In this document: in pieces, positions 22,363 to 30,628 of the stretch
Numbering within the stretch: the stretch's first letter is position 1
Layout: every line of letters begins with the position of its first letter
DNA from: Eshraghiella sp964441705
Lineage (GTDB): Bacteria; Bacillota; Clostridia; Lachnospirales; Lachnospiraceae
Length of the DNA: 38,419 nucleotides
Direction of reading: 5' to 3'
Assembly (NCBI GenBank): GCA_964441705.1
Contig: CAYTWF010000026.1
Span: forward strand, 1-38,419
Program-made: the position numbers and the translations under genes
The notes under the pieces: model-generated
Database searches by the model: none
Told to the model about the DNA's origin: nothing
The model's input: only the letters and a program-made list of their open reading frames with translations

Positions 22363-23418
22363 ATGAGAGAATGGTATAACAATATAAGAAGGGTTGTTCC
22401 GTATATTCCGGGTGAACAGCCTAAGACTGCAGATGTTATTAAGCTTAATACTAATGAGAATCCATATCCACCGGCACCTCAGGTAATTGAAGAGGCACAG
22501 ACAATGGATTTTAATCCGCTGAGACTTTATCCGGATGCAGATGTTACAGAGCTGGTTAATGCGCTGGCTGACAGATATGGACTTGAGCCGTCACAGGTAT
22601 TTGCAGGAGTTGGTTCAGATGATGTTCTGTCAATGATATTTTTGACATTCTTTAATTCGGACAAGCCAATTCTTTTTCCGGATATTACATATTCTTTTTA
22701 TAGTGTATGGGCGGATGTGTATCGTATTCCGTATGAGAGACCTGCATTGGATGAGAATTTCAGAATTAAGCCGCAGGATTATTACAAGCCTAATGGTGGA
22801 GTTGTAATTGCCAATCCTAATGCACCAACCTCAATATATGAGAATCTGGATTTTATCAGAGATATTCTTGACCACAATCAGGATTGTATTGTGGTAGTTG
22901 ATGAGGCGTATATAGATTTTGCAGGAGAATCAGCAATAGGTCTTCTTAAGGACTATGAGAATCTTATTGTTGTTCAGACCTTTTCCAAGTCAAGGTCAAT
23001 GGCAGGACTTAGAATTGGCTACGCAATGGCCAATCCTGAGCTGATTAAGGCTTTGAATGATGTTAAATACTCAATTAATTCATATACTATGAATATGCCT
23101 GCAATAAGGCTGGGTGCAGTGGCAGTTGCCAATCAGGACTATTATGATGAGATTACGGCAAAGGTTGTGGCTACAAGGGAACGTTCTATTACAAGACTTA
23201 CCGAGCTGGGCTTTACCTGTATTGAGTCAAGCACCAATTTTATATTTGCCCGCCATAATAAATTCAGTGCACAGCAGATATTTACAGACCTTAAAAATGT
23301 GGGGGTATATGTAAGACATTTTAATGCTCCAAGGATTGATAATTATCTGAGAATTACAATTGGTACAGATGAACAGATGGACAAACTGTTTGAATATCTT
23401 GAGCCATACAGAATATAG
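22363..23418 (+). CDS. hisC: Histidinol-phosphate aminotransferase
   Basis: 351-aa PLP enzyme matching HisC, which converts imidazole-acetol phosphate and glutamate to histidinol phosphate. Seen are KLNTNENPYPPAP near the N terminus, YPDADVTELVNALA, the substrate loop ANPNAPTS, the aspartate/tyrosine motif VVDEAYIDFAG, the PLP lysine in TFSKSRSMAGLRIGYAMA, and the C-terminal YLRITIGT with its substrate-binding arginine. The start is the ATG at 22363, 6 nt after AGGTGA; the ATG two codons earlier touches the ribosome site. It is not in a his operon here. HisC-like proteins with relaxed specificity (for example aromatic aminotransferases) cannot be excluded. Confidence 0.85.
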   Translation: MREWYNNIRRVVPYIPGEQPKTADVIKLNTNENPYPPAPQVIEEAQTMDFNPLRLYPDADVTELVNALADRYGLEPSQVFAGVGSDDVLSMIFLTFFNSDKPILFPDITYSFYSVWADVYRIPYERPALDENFRIKPQDYYKPNGGVVIANPNAPTSIYENLDFIRDILDHNQDCIVVVDEAYIDFAGESAIGLLKDYENLIVVQTFSKSRSMAGLRIGYAMANPELIKALNDVKYSINSYTMNMPAIRLGAVAVANQDYYDEITAKVVATRERSITRLTELGFTCIESSTNFIFARHNKFSAQQIFTDLKNVGVYVRHFNAPRIDNYLRITIGTDEQMDKLFEYLEPYRI

Positions 23419-23431
23419 ATATGATTTATGC

Positions 23432-23470
23432 GCCTGCTATATGTATTTATGGGTATAGCAGGCACCTTTG
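23432..23470 (+). terminator. Hairpin terminator after hisC
   Basis: GCCTGCTATA (23432-23441) pairs perfectly with TATAGCAGGC (23454-23463) across a 12-nt loop, followed by ACCTTTG with only a weak T-tract. It starts 13 bp after the hisC stop. Confidence 0.65.
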
Positions 23471-23530
23471 TTTATACAAAATTAATAATTTATTATATTT
23501 ATTTAATGGTAAAATGCTCTCAGAGTGTGT

Positions 23531-23547
23531 ATTATAGAATCTATAAT
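23531..23547. promoter_or_regulatory. 17-bp palindrome overlapping a TATAAT box
   Basis: ATTATAGA (23531-23538) and TCTATAAT (23540-23547) form a perfect palindrome around one A. TATAAT (23542-23547) is contained in it, 25 bp before the start of the zinc-ribbon gene. There is no good -35. It could be an operator on the promoter of the following operon, but AT-rich palindromes arise easily by chance. Confidence 0.4.
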
Positions 23548-23572
23548 ATTTATATGAAAAGGGAGTTATTAG

Positions 23573-24046
23573 ATGTCAAAATTCAGAGATAAATTTTCCA
23601 ACTTTATGTCAGGAAGATATGGCGCAGATGAATTCGGAAGGTTTCTGATGATTGTAGGCCTTGTACTTTGTGTTGTTTCCATATTTGTCAGATTTGTATG
23701 GATACCGGCACTGCTTGTAATTGGGTATAATTATTTCAGAATGTTTTCACGTAATTATTCAGCGCGTAATGCTGAGAATCAGAAGTACTGTTCAATCAGA
23801 TACCGTAAGAGTGGTGGAGCATACGGAAGAGGTAATTACAGTGGATATTCCGGATATAATAATTCATATGGCGGCAGTACCTATCAGAAGCCAATGTCTG
23901 ACAGCAGAAGGAAGGCTATGGACCGCAGAACCCACAGGATATATAAGTGCCCTAACTGTCATCAGAAGATAAGAGTTCCTAAGGGCAAGGGCAGAATATG
24001 CATTAAGTGTCCGAAGTGCAGGATAGAATTTATTAAGAAGACCTGA
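23573..24046 (+). CDS. Membrane protein with C-terminal zinc ribbon
   Basis: 157-aa protein. Residues about 22-57 form one long or two short membrane segments (FLMIVGLVLCVVSIFVRFVW, then ALLVIGYNYF). A Gly/Tyr/Ser-rich linker (80-105) leads to a zinc ribbon with C126, C129, C146 and C149 (CPNCHQ and CPKCRI). This resembles small clostridial membrane zinc-ribbon proteins of unknown role. AAAGGGAG lies before the ATG. It opens a run of genes (DUF5685, J-domain protein, HAD, WYL) spaced by a few bases, so it is probably cotranscribed with a chaperone-like set. Confidence 0.75.
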   Translation: MSKFRDKFSNFMSGRYGADEFGRFLMIVGLVLCVVSIFVRFVWIPALLVIGYNYFRMFSRNYSARNAENQKYCSIRYRKSGGAYGRGNYSGYSGYNNSYGGSTYQKPMSDSRRKAMDRRTHRIYKCPNCHQKIRVPKGKGRICIKCPKCRIEFIKKT

Positions 24047-24063
24047 GAAAGCCTGGTGAAGCT

Positions 24064-24891
24064 ATGTTTGGATATATAGTTGTGAATAAGGATGAGCTTA
24101 AGATTAAGGATTACAGAAGATATCATTCATATTACTGTGGTGTGTGTCACAGCCTCAGTGAGCGATATGGCTTTGCCGGACAGGTAACGCTTACCTATGA
24201 TATGACCTTTCTTGCCATTCTTTTGACCTCATTGTATGAGGACAGGACTGAGGCTAAGAAGCACAGATGCGTTCCTCATCCATTTGTTAAGCATGAAGCC
24301 ATATATAATGAATATACGGACTATGCTGCAGCAATGAATATAATGCTGTCATACTATAAGATGAAGGACAACTGGGTTGATGAGAAGGATGTGAAGTCCA
24401 ATGCGATGGCAGGCCTTTTGAGTCACGCCTATAAGAAGGCTTCAGCGCAGTTTCCAAGGCAGTCAGAGGCTATTAAGAGCTATATATCAAGACAGAAGCA
24501 ATTTGAGGATGCTCATGAGAATAATATAGATAAGGTATCGTCATGTACAGGTGAGATGCTTGCCCAGCTTTTTGATATGAAGCAGGATGAATGGCAGAAC
24601 GAGCTTAGAAGAATGGGATTTTTTCTTGGCAAGTACATATATATTATGGATGCCTATGATGACCTTGGTAAGGATGTTAAGAAGAATAATTACAATCCGC
24701 TTATTGCAGGTATGAATAATCCGGATTTTGACAGCAGCTGTCACCAGATGCTTATGCTTATGGCAGCAGAGAGCTCGAAAGCATTTGAGATGCTGCCGGT
24801 TCTTGACAATGCTGATATACTAAGAAATATATTATATTCAGGTATATGGACAAGATTTAACCTGATTAATGAAGAGAAAAAGAAAAAGTAA
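24064..24891 (+). CDS. DUF5685-family protein
   Basis: 275-aa helical, soluble protein. The start MFGYIVVNKDELKIKDYRRY, then YYCGVCHSLSERYGFAG and QVTLTYDMTFL, is characteristic of DUF5685 proteins in Clostridia. Three early conserved features are the CGVC pair, the TYDMTFLAIL helix and HRCVPHPF; a late YIMDAYDDLGKDVKKNNYNP stretch holds an acidic D-A-x-D-D motif reminiscent of all-alpha isoprenoid-type folds, but no function is known. It ends in KKKK. It lies between the zinc-ribbon protein and the J-domain protein with gaps of 17 and 11 bp, and probably works with them. Confidence 0.8.
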   Translation: MFGYIVVNKDELKIKDYRRYHSYYCGVCHSLSERYGFAGQVTLTYDMTFLAILLTSLYEDRTEAKKHRCVPHPFVKHEAIYNEYTDYAAAMNIMLSYYKMKDNWVDEKDVKSNAMAGLLSHAYKKASAQFPRQSEAIKSYISRQKQFEDAHENNIDKVSSCTGEMLAQLFDMKQDEWQNELRRMGFFLGKYIYIMDAYDDLGKDVKKNNYNPLIAGMNNPDFDSSCHQMLMLMAAESSKAFEMLPVLDNADILRNILYSGIWTRFNLINEEKKKK

Positions 24892-24902
24892 AGAGGTAAC
24901 CT

Positions 24903-25634
24903 ATGTCAGACCCTTATTCAGTGCTTGGAATACAACATAATGCAAGTCCAGAAGAGATAAAAAAAGCATACCGTAAATTAAGCAGAATGTATCATCCTGA
25001 TGCCAATGTGAATAATCCTAATAAGGCTCAGGCTGAGGAGAAATTTAAGCAGGTACAGGAAGCCTATGACCAGATAATGTATGAGAAGGAGCATGGCGAG
25101 GGCACCTACGGCAATAACAGAGCCGATGGAGGTGGCGGATATCAGCAGAGCTCACAGCAGGGCAGCGGATATGGCTATGGTGGTTTTGATGGTTTTAACG
25201 GCTTTGGAGGTTTTGGTGGCTTTGGCGGACAGGGCGGATATTCTCAGGGTGCAACAGGCAGCAGTGCCGACAGCCCGCAGATGAGAGCTGCAATTAATTA
25301 CGTTAACAGCCAGCACTATGCTGAGGCTATGAATATACTTGATGGAATGAGTGAACGTAATGCAAGATGGTATTATGTTCATGCCTATGCCAATTACGGG
25401 ATGGGTAATATTATTAACGCAACAGAGGATGCAAGAAGAGCGGCTGCCATGGAGCCTAATAATCAGGAGTATGCTAATCTGTATAATCAGATGCAGAACG
25501 GCGGAAGCTGGTATCAGAATATGGGTTCGAGTTATGGACAGTCCGGTTCAGGAATGGGTTCCTGCTGTATGAGACTGTTATGTCTTGAAATGCTGTTTAA
25601 TTGCTGCTGCTGCGGACTTGGAAGAGGATTCTAA
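24903..25634 (+). CDS. J-domain protein with Gly/Phe-rich linker and Cys-rich C terminus
   Basis: 243-aa DnaJ-like co-chaperone. The J domain occupies residues 1-62 with the HPD motif at 31-33 (SRMYHPDANV), needed to stimulate DnaK ATPase. A Gly/Phe/Tyr-rich region follows (about 80-120, with repeated GFGG units), then a TPR-like helical section (PQMRAAINYVNSQHYAEAMN to AAAMEPNNQEYANLYNQM). The last 24 residues are unusual: SCCMRLLCLEMLFNCCCCGL contains seven cysteines, four in a row. There is no DnaJ zinc finger of the CxxCxGxG type, so it is a class C-like J protein. The stop overlaps the HAD gene ATG (TAATG). Confidence 0.88.
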   Translation: MSDPYSVLGIQHNASPEEIKKAYRKLSRMYHPDANVNNPNKAQAEEKFKQVQEAYDQIMYEKEHGEGTYGNNRADGGGGYQQSSQQGSGYGYGGFDGFNGFGGFGGFGGQGGYSQGATGSSADSPQMRAAINYVNSQHYAEAMNILDGMSERNARWYYVHAYANYGMGNIINATEDARRAAAMEPNNQEYANLYNQMQNGGSWYQNMGSSYGQSGSGMGSCCMRLLCLEMLFNCCCCGLGRGF

Positions 25635-26251
25635 TGATTAAGAATATTATTTTTGATGTGGGCAATGTTCTTGCAATTGCAGACTGGCCCAAGGTGTTTG
25701 AAAGAGTAGGAATTGAACCGGAGCTGTATGAGCCTTTGGCCAGGGCAACGGTAAGAAGCTCCTGCTGGAATGAATTTGACAGAGGCGTCATGTCAGATGA
25801 AGAGATTATTAATGGATGTATAGCGATTGCGCCTGAGTACGAGAAGCAGATAAGACTTCTTTTCGCGCATCTTGACAGAATAGTTGAGGTTCCGTCATAT
25901 TCTGCGCAATGGCTGAAAAGCTTTAAGGACAAGGGCTACAGAGTATATATTTTATCCAACTTTGCCAGAACAGCATTTGAAGCCTGCCGGCCTGCATTTG
26001 ATTTCCTTAAATATGCAGATGGAGAGGTTGTGTCCTATCAGGTGAAGGAGGTCAAGCCGGACAAGGCAATATATGACTGCCTTTGCAGCAAGTATAATAT
26101 TCTGCCTGAGGAATCTGTGTTTACTGATGACCTTCCTGCTAATATAGAGGCGGCAGTAAGCTATGGATTTCATGGTGTTGTATTTAAGAATTATCAGCAG
26201 GCGGACGAGGAGATTAATGAGATATGTCAAAGACTTCAGACCAGAAGCTGA
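25634..26251 (+). CDS. HAD-superfamily hydrolase (YihX-like)
   Basis: 205-aa cytoplasmic HAD protein. Motif 1 is IIFDVGNVLA, where the usual second Asp is Gly, as in YihX-like members. Motif 2 is YILSNFA, motif 3 is VKEVKPDKAIYD, and motif 4 is VFTDDLPANIEAA. The cap is helical and inserted after motif 1. Family members are sugar-phosphate phosphatases (glucose-1-phosphate for YihX); the substrate here is not known. The start is the ATG at 25634, which shares a base with the preceding TAA; GAAGAGGA lies just upstream. An in-frame ATG at 25601 would extend into the J-protein gene without a ribosome site. Confidence 0.85.
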   Translation: MIKNIIFDVGNVLAIADWPKVFERVGIEPELYEPLARATVRSSCWNEFDRGVMSDEEIINGCIAIAPEYEKQIRLLFAHLDRIVEVPSYSAQWLKSFKDKGYRVYILSNFARTAFEACRPAFDFLKYADGEVVSYQVKEVKPDKAIYDCLCSKYNILPEESVFTDDLPANIEAAVSYGFHGVVFKNYQQADEEINEICQRLQTRS

Positions 26252-27207
26252 AAATACTATACCTGATTCGATATTTTTCTGAGAACACAGATGAGGGACA
26301 TCCTGTTCCAATGGCTGAGGTTATTGAATATCTTGGTTCTATGGGAATCTCGGCGGAGCGCAAAAGCATATATAGTGATATAGAGGCTCTTAAAAGACTG
26401 GGCTATGATATTGAGTTTCGCAAGGAACACCCGTCAGGCTATTATCTTGCAAGCCGGGATTTTGAGCTGGCTGAGCTTAAGCTTCTGGTGGATGCGGTGC
26501 AGTCCTCCAAGTTTATAACCCAGAAGAAATCTAACGCCTTAATAGGTAAGATTGAGAAGCTTGCCAGTCATTATCAGGGAAGGGCTTTGCAGAGGCAGGT
26601 ATATGTTGCCAAGAGAGTCAAGACGGATAATGAGGCTGTTCTATATAATATTGATTACATACATGAGGCGATATCACGGTCTGCCAAGATTGAATTCAAG
26701 TATTGTGAATGGAATCTTGATAAGGAGCTGGTATACCGCAATAATGGTAAGGTGTACGTTACTAATCCGGTAGCACTTATATGGGATGATGAGAATTACT
26801 ATCTGGTGGCCTGTGATGATGAGAATAGTGGCTACAGACATTACAGAGTGGACAAGATGAGGCAGATTGCAGTGTCTGATTTGTGCCGGGATAATATTGG
26901 ACAGGTTATGGATTTTGAACCTGCAGAATATGCCAAGGAGCATTTTGGAATGTTCTCGGGAACAGATGAGACTGTTAAGATGAGGTTTGATAATAAGCTG
27001 GTAGGCGTTATTATTGACAGGTTTGGCAGAGATGTTACCATAATCAGAAAAAATGAGGAATATTCCGTTGCCAGAATCAGGGTGCAGGTAAGCGATTTGT
27101 TTTTCGCCTGGGTTGCAGGCTTTCGAGGCAGATTTGTTATTGAGGGACCTGATAACGTGAGAGAACAGTATATAGAATTTCTTGATGACATCAGAGGCTC
27201 ATTATAA
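26224..27207 (+). CDS. WYL-domain transcriptional regulator
   Basis: 327-aa regulator. Residues 1-65 form an N-terminal winged helix (KLKILYLIRYFSENT, then SIYSDIEALKRLGYDIEFRK). A WYL domain follows (about 145-225) with NPVALIWDDENYYLVACDDE, then a C-terminal WCX-like extension ending near DNVREQYIEFLDDIRG. The W-Y-L positions appear as I-W-D..YYL. WYL proteins bind nucleic acid or small ligands and often act in DNA-damage or defence regulation; nothing here tells which. It overlaps the HAD gene by 28 nt, with GAGGAG about 10 nt before the ATG. The transcript ends at a hairpin formed partly from its last codons. Confidence 0.88.
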   Translation: MSKTSDQKLKILYLIRYFSENTDEGHPVPMAEVIEYLGSMGISAERKSIYSDIEALKRLGYDIEFRKEHPSGYYLASRDFELAELKLLVDAVQSSKFITQKKSNALIGKIEKLASHYQGRALQRQVYVAKRVKTDNEAVLYNIDYIHEAISRSAKIEFKYCEWNLDKELVYRNNGKVYVTNPVALIWDDENYYLVACDDENSGYRHYRVDKMRQIAVSDLCRDNIGQVMDFEPAEYAKEHFGMFSGTDETVKMRFDNKLVGVIIDRFGRDVTIIRKNEEYSVARIRVQVSDLFFAWVAGFRGRFVIEGPDNVREQYIEFLDDIRGSL

Positions 27208-27227
27208 GGCAGCTGATGTCTTTTTTT
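27187..27227 (+). terminator. Terminator overlapping the end of the WYL regulator gene
   Basis: GACATCAG (27187-27194), within the last codons, pairs perfectly with CTGATGTC (27213-27220), which runs straight into seven T (27221-27227). The stop codon lies in the loop. Confidence 0.8.
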
Positions 27228-27235
27228 GCGATATT

Positions 27236-27264
27236 TTATGCTTGCAATATATGCCTTTTATAAT
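27236..27264 (+). promoter_or_regulatory. Candidate promoter of folC
   Basis: A perfect TATAAT (27259-27264) lies 35 bp before the folC start and just after the WYL terminator. The -35 position 17 bp upstream (TTATGC) is poor, so an activator or longer spacing may be involved. Confidence 0.4.
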
Positions 27265-27298
27265 TACAATCTAGGTTGAGTTACAAAGGAGACGGATT

Positions 27299-28579
27299 AT
27301 GAGAGAATCAGTTGAATATATATATGGAATCCCCAAATTTTCCAAAAAGGCATCTGTTGATAATACCAGAGAGATGCTTAGAAGACTGGGTAATCCACAG
27401 AATAAATGTAAAGTCATTCATGTTGCCGGGACTAATGGAAAGGGCTCTGTGTGTGCATATATTAACAGAATACTGCGTGAACAGGGCAGACACACCGGAT
27501 TGTTTACGTCGCCCCATCTTGTTACCATGAATGAGAGAATAATCGCAGATGATACTATGATATCGGACAGGGATTTTGACATGACCTATTCTGTTGTGAG
27601 AGAGATATCTGAGGCTATGGTGGCAGACGGATATGCGCATCCTTCATTTTTCGAGTTTTTGTATGGAATGGCCATGTATTATTTTGGATTGATGGGGGTG
27701 GAGTATATTGTTCTTGAGACAGGACTTGGTGGAAGACTTGATGCAACCAATTCAGTTGATGCTCCAATTATTACAATAATTACCTCCATAAGCCTTGACC
27801 ATACAGATATTCTGGGAGATACATATGCAGCAATTGCCCAGGAGAAGGCGGGAATTATTAAAAAGGGTGTTCCGGTAGTCTATATGGATAAAAGAGCAGA
27901 TGTAACAGAGGTTATTTGCAGAAAAGCTGCCAGTGTGGGAGCACCTGCAATAGGTATCTTACAGGATGACATAAGGGATATTCAGGTTAAAGATAAATAT
28001 ATTGATTTTTCCATTAATAATGAGTATTATTGTAGTATATGTTTTTCCATAAGGTCAGCGGGAATATACCAGACTGAGAATGCTGCGCTGGCTGCTGTGG
28101 CGGCTGCTGTGGCAGGACTTGGAGATGAAAAGGCAGTCAAAGCAGGCCTTCTTAATGCCAGGTGGCAGGGGAGGATGCAGGAGGTGGAGCCGGGATTGAT
28201 TCTAGACGGCGCCCATAATGATGATGGTATAATGAGATTTCTTGAATCCGTAGGGGCAGATGGCTGGAAGGGCAGAAGAATTCTTCTTTTCTCAGCAGTA
28301 AGTGACAAGCATTATGATGGGATGATTAGAGAGATATGCCAGAGTAAGCTTTTTGACCGGTATTATGCCGGGGCACTTGCAGACCCAAGAGGACTTGATA
28401 TAGATACAATACGTAAGACCTTTAACAGCTATACTGACAGTGAATTATGTGCATACAGCAGTGTCGGGGAAGCCCTTGGGGCAGTCAGGGTTGCTAGAGA
28501 TGGCGATACAAGAATATATGCAGCAGGTTCTCTTTACTTAGTTGGAGAGATAATGGGGCTTTTACAAAAAGGAGATTAA
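27299..28579 (+). CDS. folC: Bifunctional folylpolyglutamate synthase / dihydrofolate synthase
   Basis: 426-aa Mur-ligase-family enzyme that adds glutamate to dihydropteroate and to folates. The ATP P-loop is HVAGTNGKGSV (GTNGKGS at 44-50). The FolC-specific segments LFTSPHLVTMNERI, LETGLGGRLDATN, TSISLDHTDILGDT (with the carboxylated-lysine region AQEKAGIIKKGVPV after it) and LILDGAHNDDG are all seen. Length is normal. AAGGAG lies before the ATG. A 46-aa ORF follows 3 bp after the stop, and the TPR protein gene comes after that, so folC may head a three-gene unit. Confidence 0.93.
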   Translation: MRESVEYIYGIPKFSKKASVDNTREMLRRLGNPQNKCKVIHVAGTNGKGSVCAYINRILREQGRHTGLFTSPHLVTMNERIIADDTMISDRDFDMTYSVVREISEAMVADGYAHPSFFEFLYGMAMYYFGLMGVEYIVLETGLGGRLDATNSVDAPIITIITSISLDHTDILGDTYAAIAQEKAGIIKKGVPVVYMDKRADVTEVICRKAASVGAPAIGILQDDIRDIQVKDKYIDFSINNEYYCSICFSIRSAGIYQTENAALAAVAAAVAGLGDEKAVKAGLLNARWQGRMQEVEPGLILDGAHNDDGIMRFLESVGADGWKGRRILLFSAVSDKHYDGMIREICQSKLFDRYYAGALADPRGLDIDTIRKTFNSYTDSELCAYSSVGEALGAVRVARDGDTRIYAAGSLYLVGEIMGLLQKGD

Positions 28580-28581
28580 CC

Positions 28582-28722
28582 ATGATTGATTTTGATGAAG
28601 AGATTAAGAAATTTCAGCCGAGCCTTGAGGTGGATGAGGCTGAGGATGCTATCTATCACAACGATACAACGGATGTAACAGAGGTAATTGATAAGATTAT
28701 CAGTGAAATCACAGATAAATAG
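28582..28722 (+). CDS. 46-aa acidic ORF after folC
   Basis: A short ORF beginning MIDFDEEIKKFQPSLEVDEA and ending in IIDKIISEITDK, with no membrane segment or Cys. AAGGAG (28568-28573) lies 8 nt before the ATG. The gene starts 3 bp after the folC stop and ends 15 bp before the next gene, filling the gap exactly. Composition is strongly acidic with one predicted amphipathic helix at each end. Function is unknown. The tight packing and good ribosome site make it a likely real small protein. Confidence 0.65.
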   Translation: MIDFDEEIKKFQPSLEVDEAEDAIYHNDTTDVTEVIDKIISEITDK

Positions 28723-28736
28723 ATTGGAGTTCAACT

Positions 28737-30128
28737 ATGAGATGCTACAAGTGTAACAGTGTACTGACGGACAGCGATTACTGCGTTAAGTGTGGAGCTG
28801 ATGTGTCGGTCTATAAGGTGGTTGTCAAGGCGTCGAATTCCTATTACAATCTTGGACTTGAGAAGGCCCAGGTAAGGGATTTAAGTGGTGCAATAACGGC
28901 CCTGCGTACCAGCATTAAGATTAATAAGAATAATATTAAGGCCAGAAATCTTCTGGGTCTGGTATATTTTGAAATGGGCGAGCCGGCAATGGCGCTTAAG
29001 GAATGGGTTATCAGTGTTAATATCAAGCCTGACAGAAATGTGGCTGCGGTATATATCAGAAAGGTTAAGACCAATCCTAACAAGCTGGAGGTGCTTAATC
29101 AGGCTGCTAAGAAGTACAATTTCTCCCTTAATAAGATAAAAGAGGGTGGAGATGACGTTGCTCTTATCCAGCTGAAAAAGGTTATTACAATGAATCCAAG
29201 GTTTGTTAAGGCCCATCTTTTGCTTGCTCTTTTGTATATGAAAAAGGGTGAGGATGAGAAAGCTGCCAAGTGCATATCCAGGGTTCTTAAGATAGACCGT
29301 AATAATACACTTGCGCTGCGGTACAGTGATGAGCTTAATAAGACAGGAATTGCAGCAGTAAGCATTAAGGATGAGGGCTATTATAAGAGCCGCAGAAAGG
29401 CACGTACTACCCCACTTAGTGGACATGATGTTATTCTCCCTGCTAATTCCTATAAGGAGCCTTCAAGCGGCGTACTTACAGTAGTATATATACTTTTGGG
29501 CGTTGTTATTGGTGTGGCACTTATATGGTTTCTGGTGGTTCCATCCAAGGTTGAGAATGCCAAGAGTGACAGCAATGCCACAATTAAGAAGTACAGCGAG
29601 CAGCTGTCAACCTATTCTGTTAATATAACTGATTTGCAGAATCAGGTTAATGACCTGACTGAGAAGCTTAAGGCAGCGCAGGATGAGATAGCGCAGTACA
29701 GTGGAGACACAGGTGCAACAGCAATGTATGCCAAGCTTATTGATGCAGCAAGCTCATATATTGGCAATGATTATAATACAGCAGCAACTATTCTTGCAGA
29801 GATAGATGTTACACAGCTGCCAACGGATACAGCCAAGAATCTGTATTCAGCAATGGCCGAGAATGCAAGCGGCGGTGCCAAGACGTATTTCCTCAGTGGC
29901 TTTAACGCTTATAATCAGGAGAATTACGTGGATGCGGTACAGTGGCTTACACAGGCATATCAGGTAGATGCAACAACCGTTGAGACGCCATATTATCTGG
30001 CAATGTCTTACCTTAAGCTTAATGATACAGCTAATGCACAGACATATATTGATATTGTTAATGGACAGTTTGGCGGTACCACATACGCAACCCAGCTGCA
30101 GCAGTATCTGGCAGGCGATACACAGTAG
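28737..30128 (+). CDS. Zinc-ribbon, TPR and coiled-coil single-pass membrane protein
   Basis: 463-aa modular protein. Residues 1-20 are a zinc ribbon with C3, C6, C16 and C19 (CYKC and CVKC). TPR units follow from about 32 to 205 (YYNLGLEKAQVRDLSGAITA, then ARNLLGLVYFEMGEPAMALK and HLLLALLYMKKGEDEKAAKC). One membrane segment lies near 245-267 (VVYILLGVVIGVALIWFLVV), then a coiled coil (about 268-315) and a second TPR block to the C terminus. The N terminus should be cytoplasmic and the C-terminal TPRs outside, so it may scaffold a complex across the membrane. It precedes the sporulation block, from which a terminator separates it. No specific function was recognised. Confidence 0.8.
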   Translation: MRCYKCNSVLTDSDYCVKCGADVSVYKVVVKASNSYYNLGLEKAQVRDLSGAITALRTSIKINKNNIKARNLLGLVYFEMGEPAMALKEWVISVNIKPDRNVAAVYIRKVKTNPNKLEVLNQAAKKYNFSLNKIKEGGDDVALIQLKKVITMNPRFVKAHLLLALLYMKKGEDEKAAKCISRVLKIDRNNTLALRYSDELNKTGIAAVSIKDEGYYKSRRKARTTPLSGHDVILPANSYKEPSSGVLTVVYILLGVVIGVALIWFLVVPSKVENAKSDSNATIKKYSEQLSTYSVNITDLQNQVNDLTEKLKAAQDEIAQYSGDTGATAMYAKLIDAASSYIGNDYNTAATILAEIDVTQLPTDTAKNLYSAMAENASGGAKTYFLSGFNAYNQENYVDAVQWLTQAYQVDATTVETPYYLAMSYLKLNDTANAQTYIDIVNGQFGGTTYATQLQQYLAGDTQ

Positions 30129-30165
30129 AATTACAACACACTTATGAATAAACCACGCAATAATG

Positions 30166-30198
30166 CGGCGGAGCAGATTATTTTTGCTTCGCCGTTTT
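30166..30198 (+). terminator. Rho-independent terminator before the spoIIA operon
   Basis: CGGCGGAGC (30166-30174) pairs with GCTTCGCCG (30186-30194), one G-U pair, 11-nt loop, then TTTT. It isolates the sporulation block from the TPR protein gene. Confidence 0.82.
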
Positions 30199-30238
30199 CT
30201 TATTCTATGGGGAATTGTGCAGGTGAATTACACAGGAT

Positions 30239-30267
30239 GTATAAATTAACCGGCAGGAGGGAATAAT
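30239..30267 (+). promoter_or_regulatory. Possible sigma-F/G-type promoter overlapping the spoIIAA ribosome site
   Basis: GTATA (30239-30243), 15-bp spacer, GGGAATAAT (30259-30267) fits the sigma-F form GYWTA-N15-GGNRANANT. However, the -10 overlaps the GGAGG ribosome site and ends one base before the spoIIAA ATG, so a transcript from here would lack that start and could serve only the later genes. No convincing sigma-H promoter or 0A box was found in 30199-30268. Confidence 0.25.
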
Positions 30268-30268
30268 A

Positions 30269-30628
30269 ATGTCAAAAGTATGTGCAGTCAGGGACAACCT
30301 GGTTATTGTCAAGCTTGATGGCGACCTTGACCATCATGTTACAGAAATGATAAGAAGTGAAATTGACGAGACTATTAAGCAGCATAAAATCTATAACATT
30401 GCCTTTGATTTTCGTAATGTAGGATTTATGGACAGCTCAGGAATCGGTCTTTTAATGGGACGGTACAAGAAGATTAAACCGGCGGAGGGCTGTATATATG
30501 TGTGTAATTTAAGCTATTCAATGCAGCGTATTTTCAAGCTGTCCGGACTTAATAAGATAACCAGCCACAGCTTTAGTATTGACCATATAGTTAACCAGGA
30601 GGCTACATATGAACAGAATGAAAATTGA
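30269..30628 (+). CDS. spoIIAA: Anti-sigma-F factor antagonist SpoIIAA
   Basis: 119-aa STAS-domain protein that frees sigma-F by binding SpoIIAB. The phosphorylation site is in GFMDSSGIGLLMGRYK, with the first Ser (S56) equivalent to Ser58 of Bacillus subtilis. KLDGDLDHHVTEMIRSEID at the N terminus is typical. GGAGG precedes the ATG. It overlaps spoIIAB by 20 nt, the normal coupled arrangement. First gene of the sporulation block; acts in the forespore. Confidence 0.95.
   Translation: MSKVCAVRDNLVIVKLDGDLDHHVTEMIRSEIDETIKQHKIYNIAFDFRNVGFMDSSGIGLLMGRYKKIKPAEGCIYVCNLSYSMQRIFKLSGLNKITSHSFSIDHIVNQEATYEQNEN

Noticed and set aside
25170..25250. Minisatellite
   Set aside because: It is the Gly/Phe-rich linker of the J-domain protein (repeated GFGG codons).
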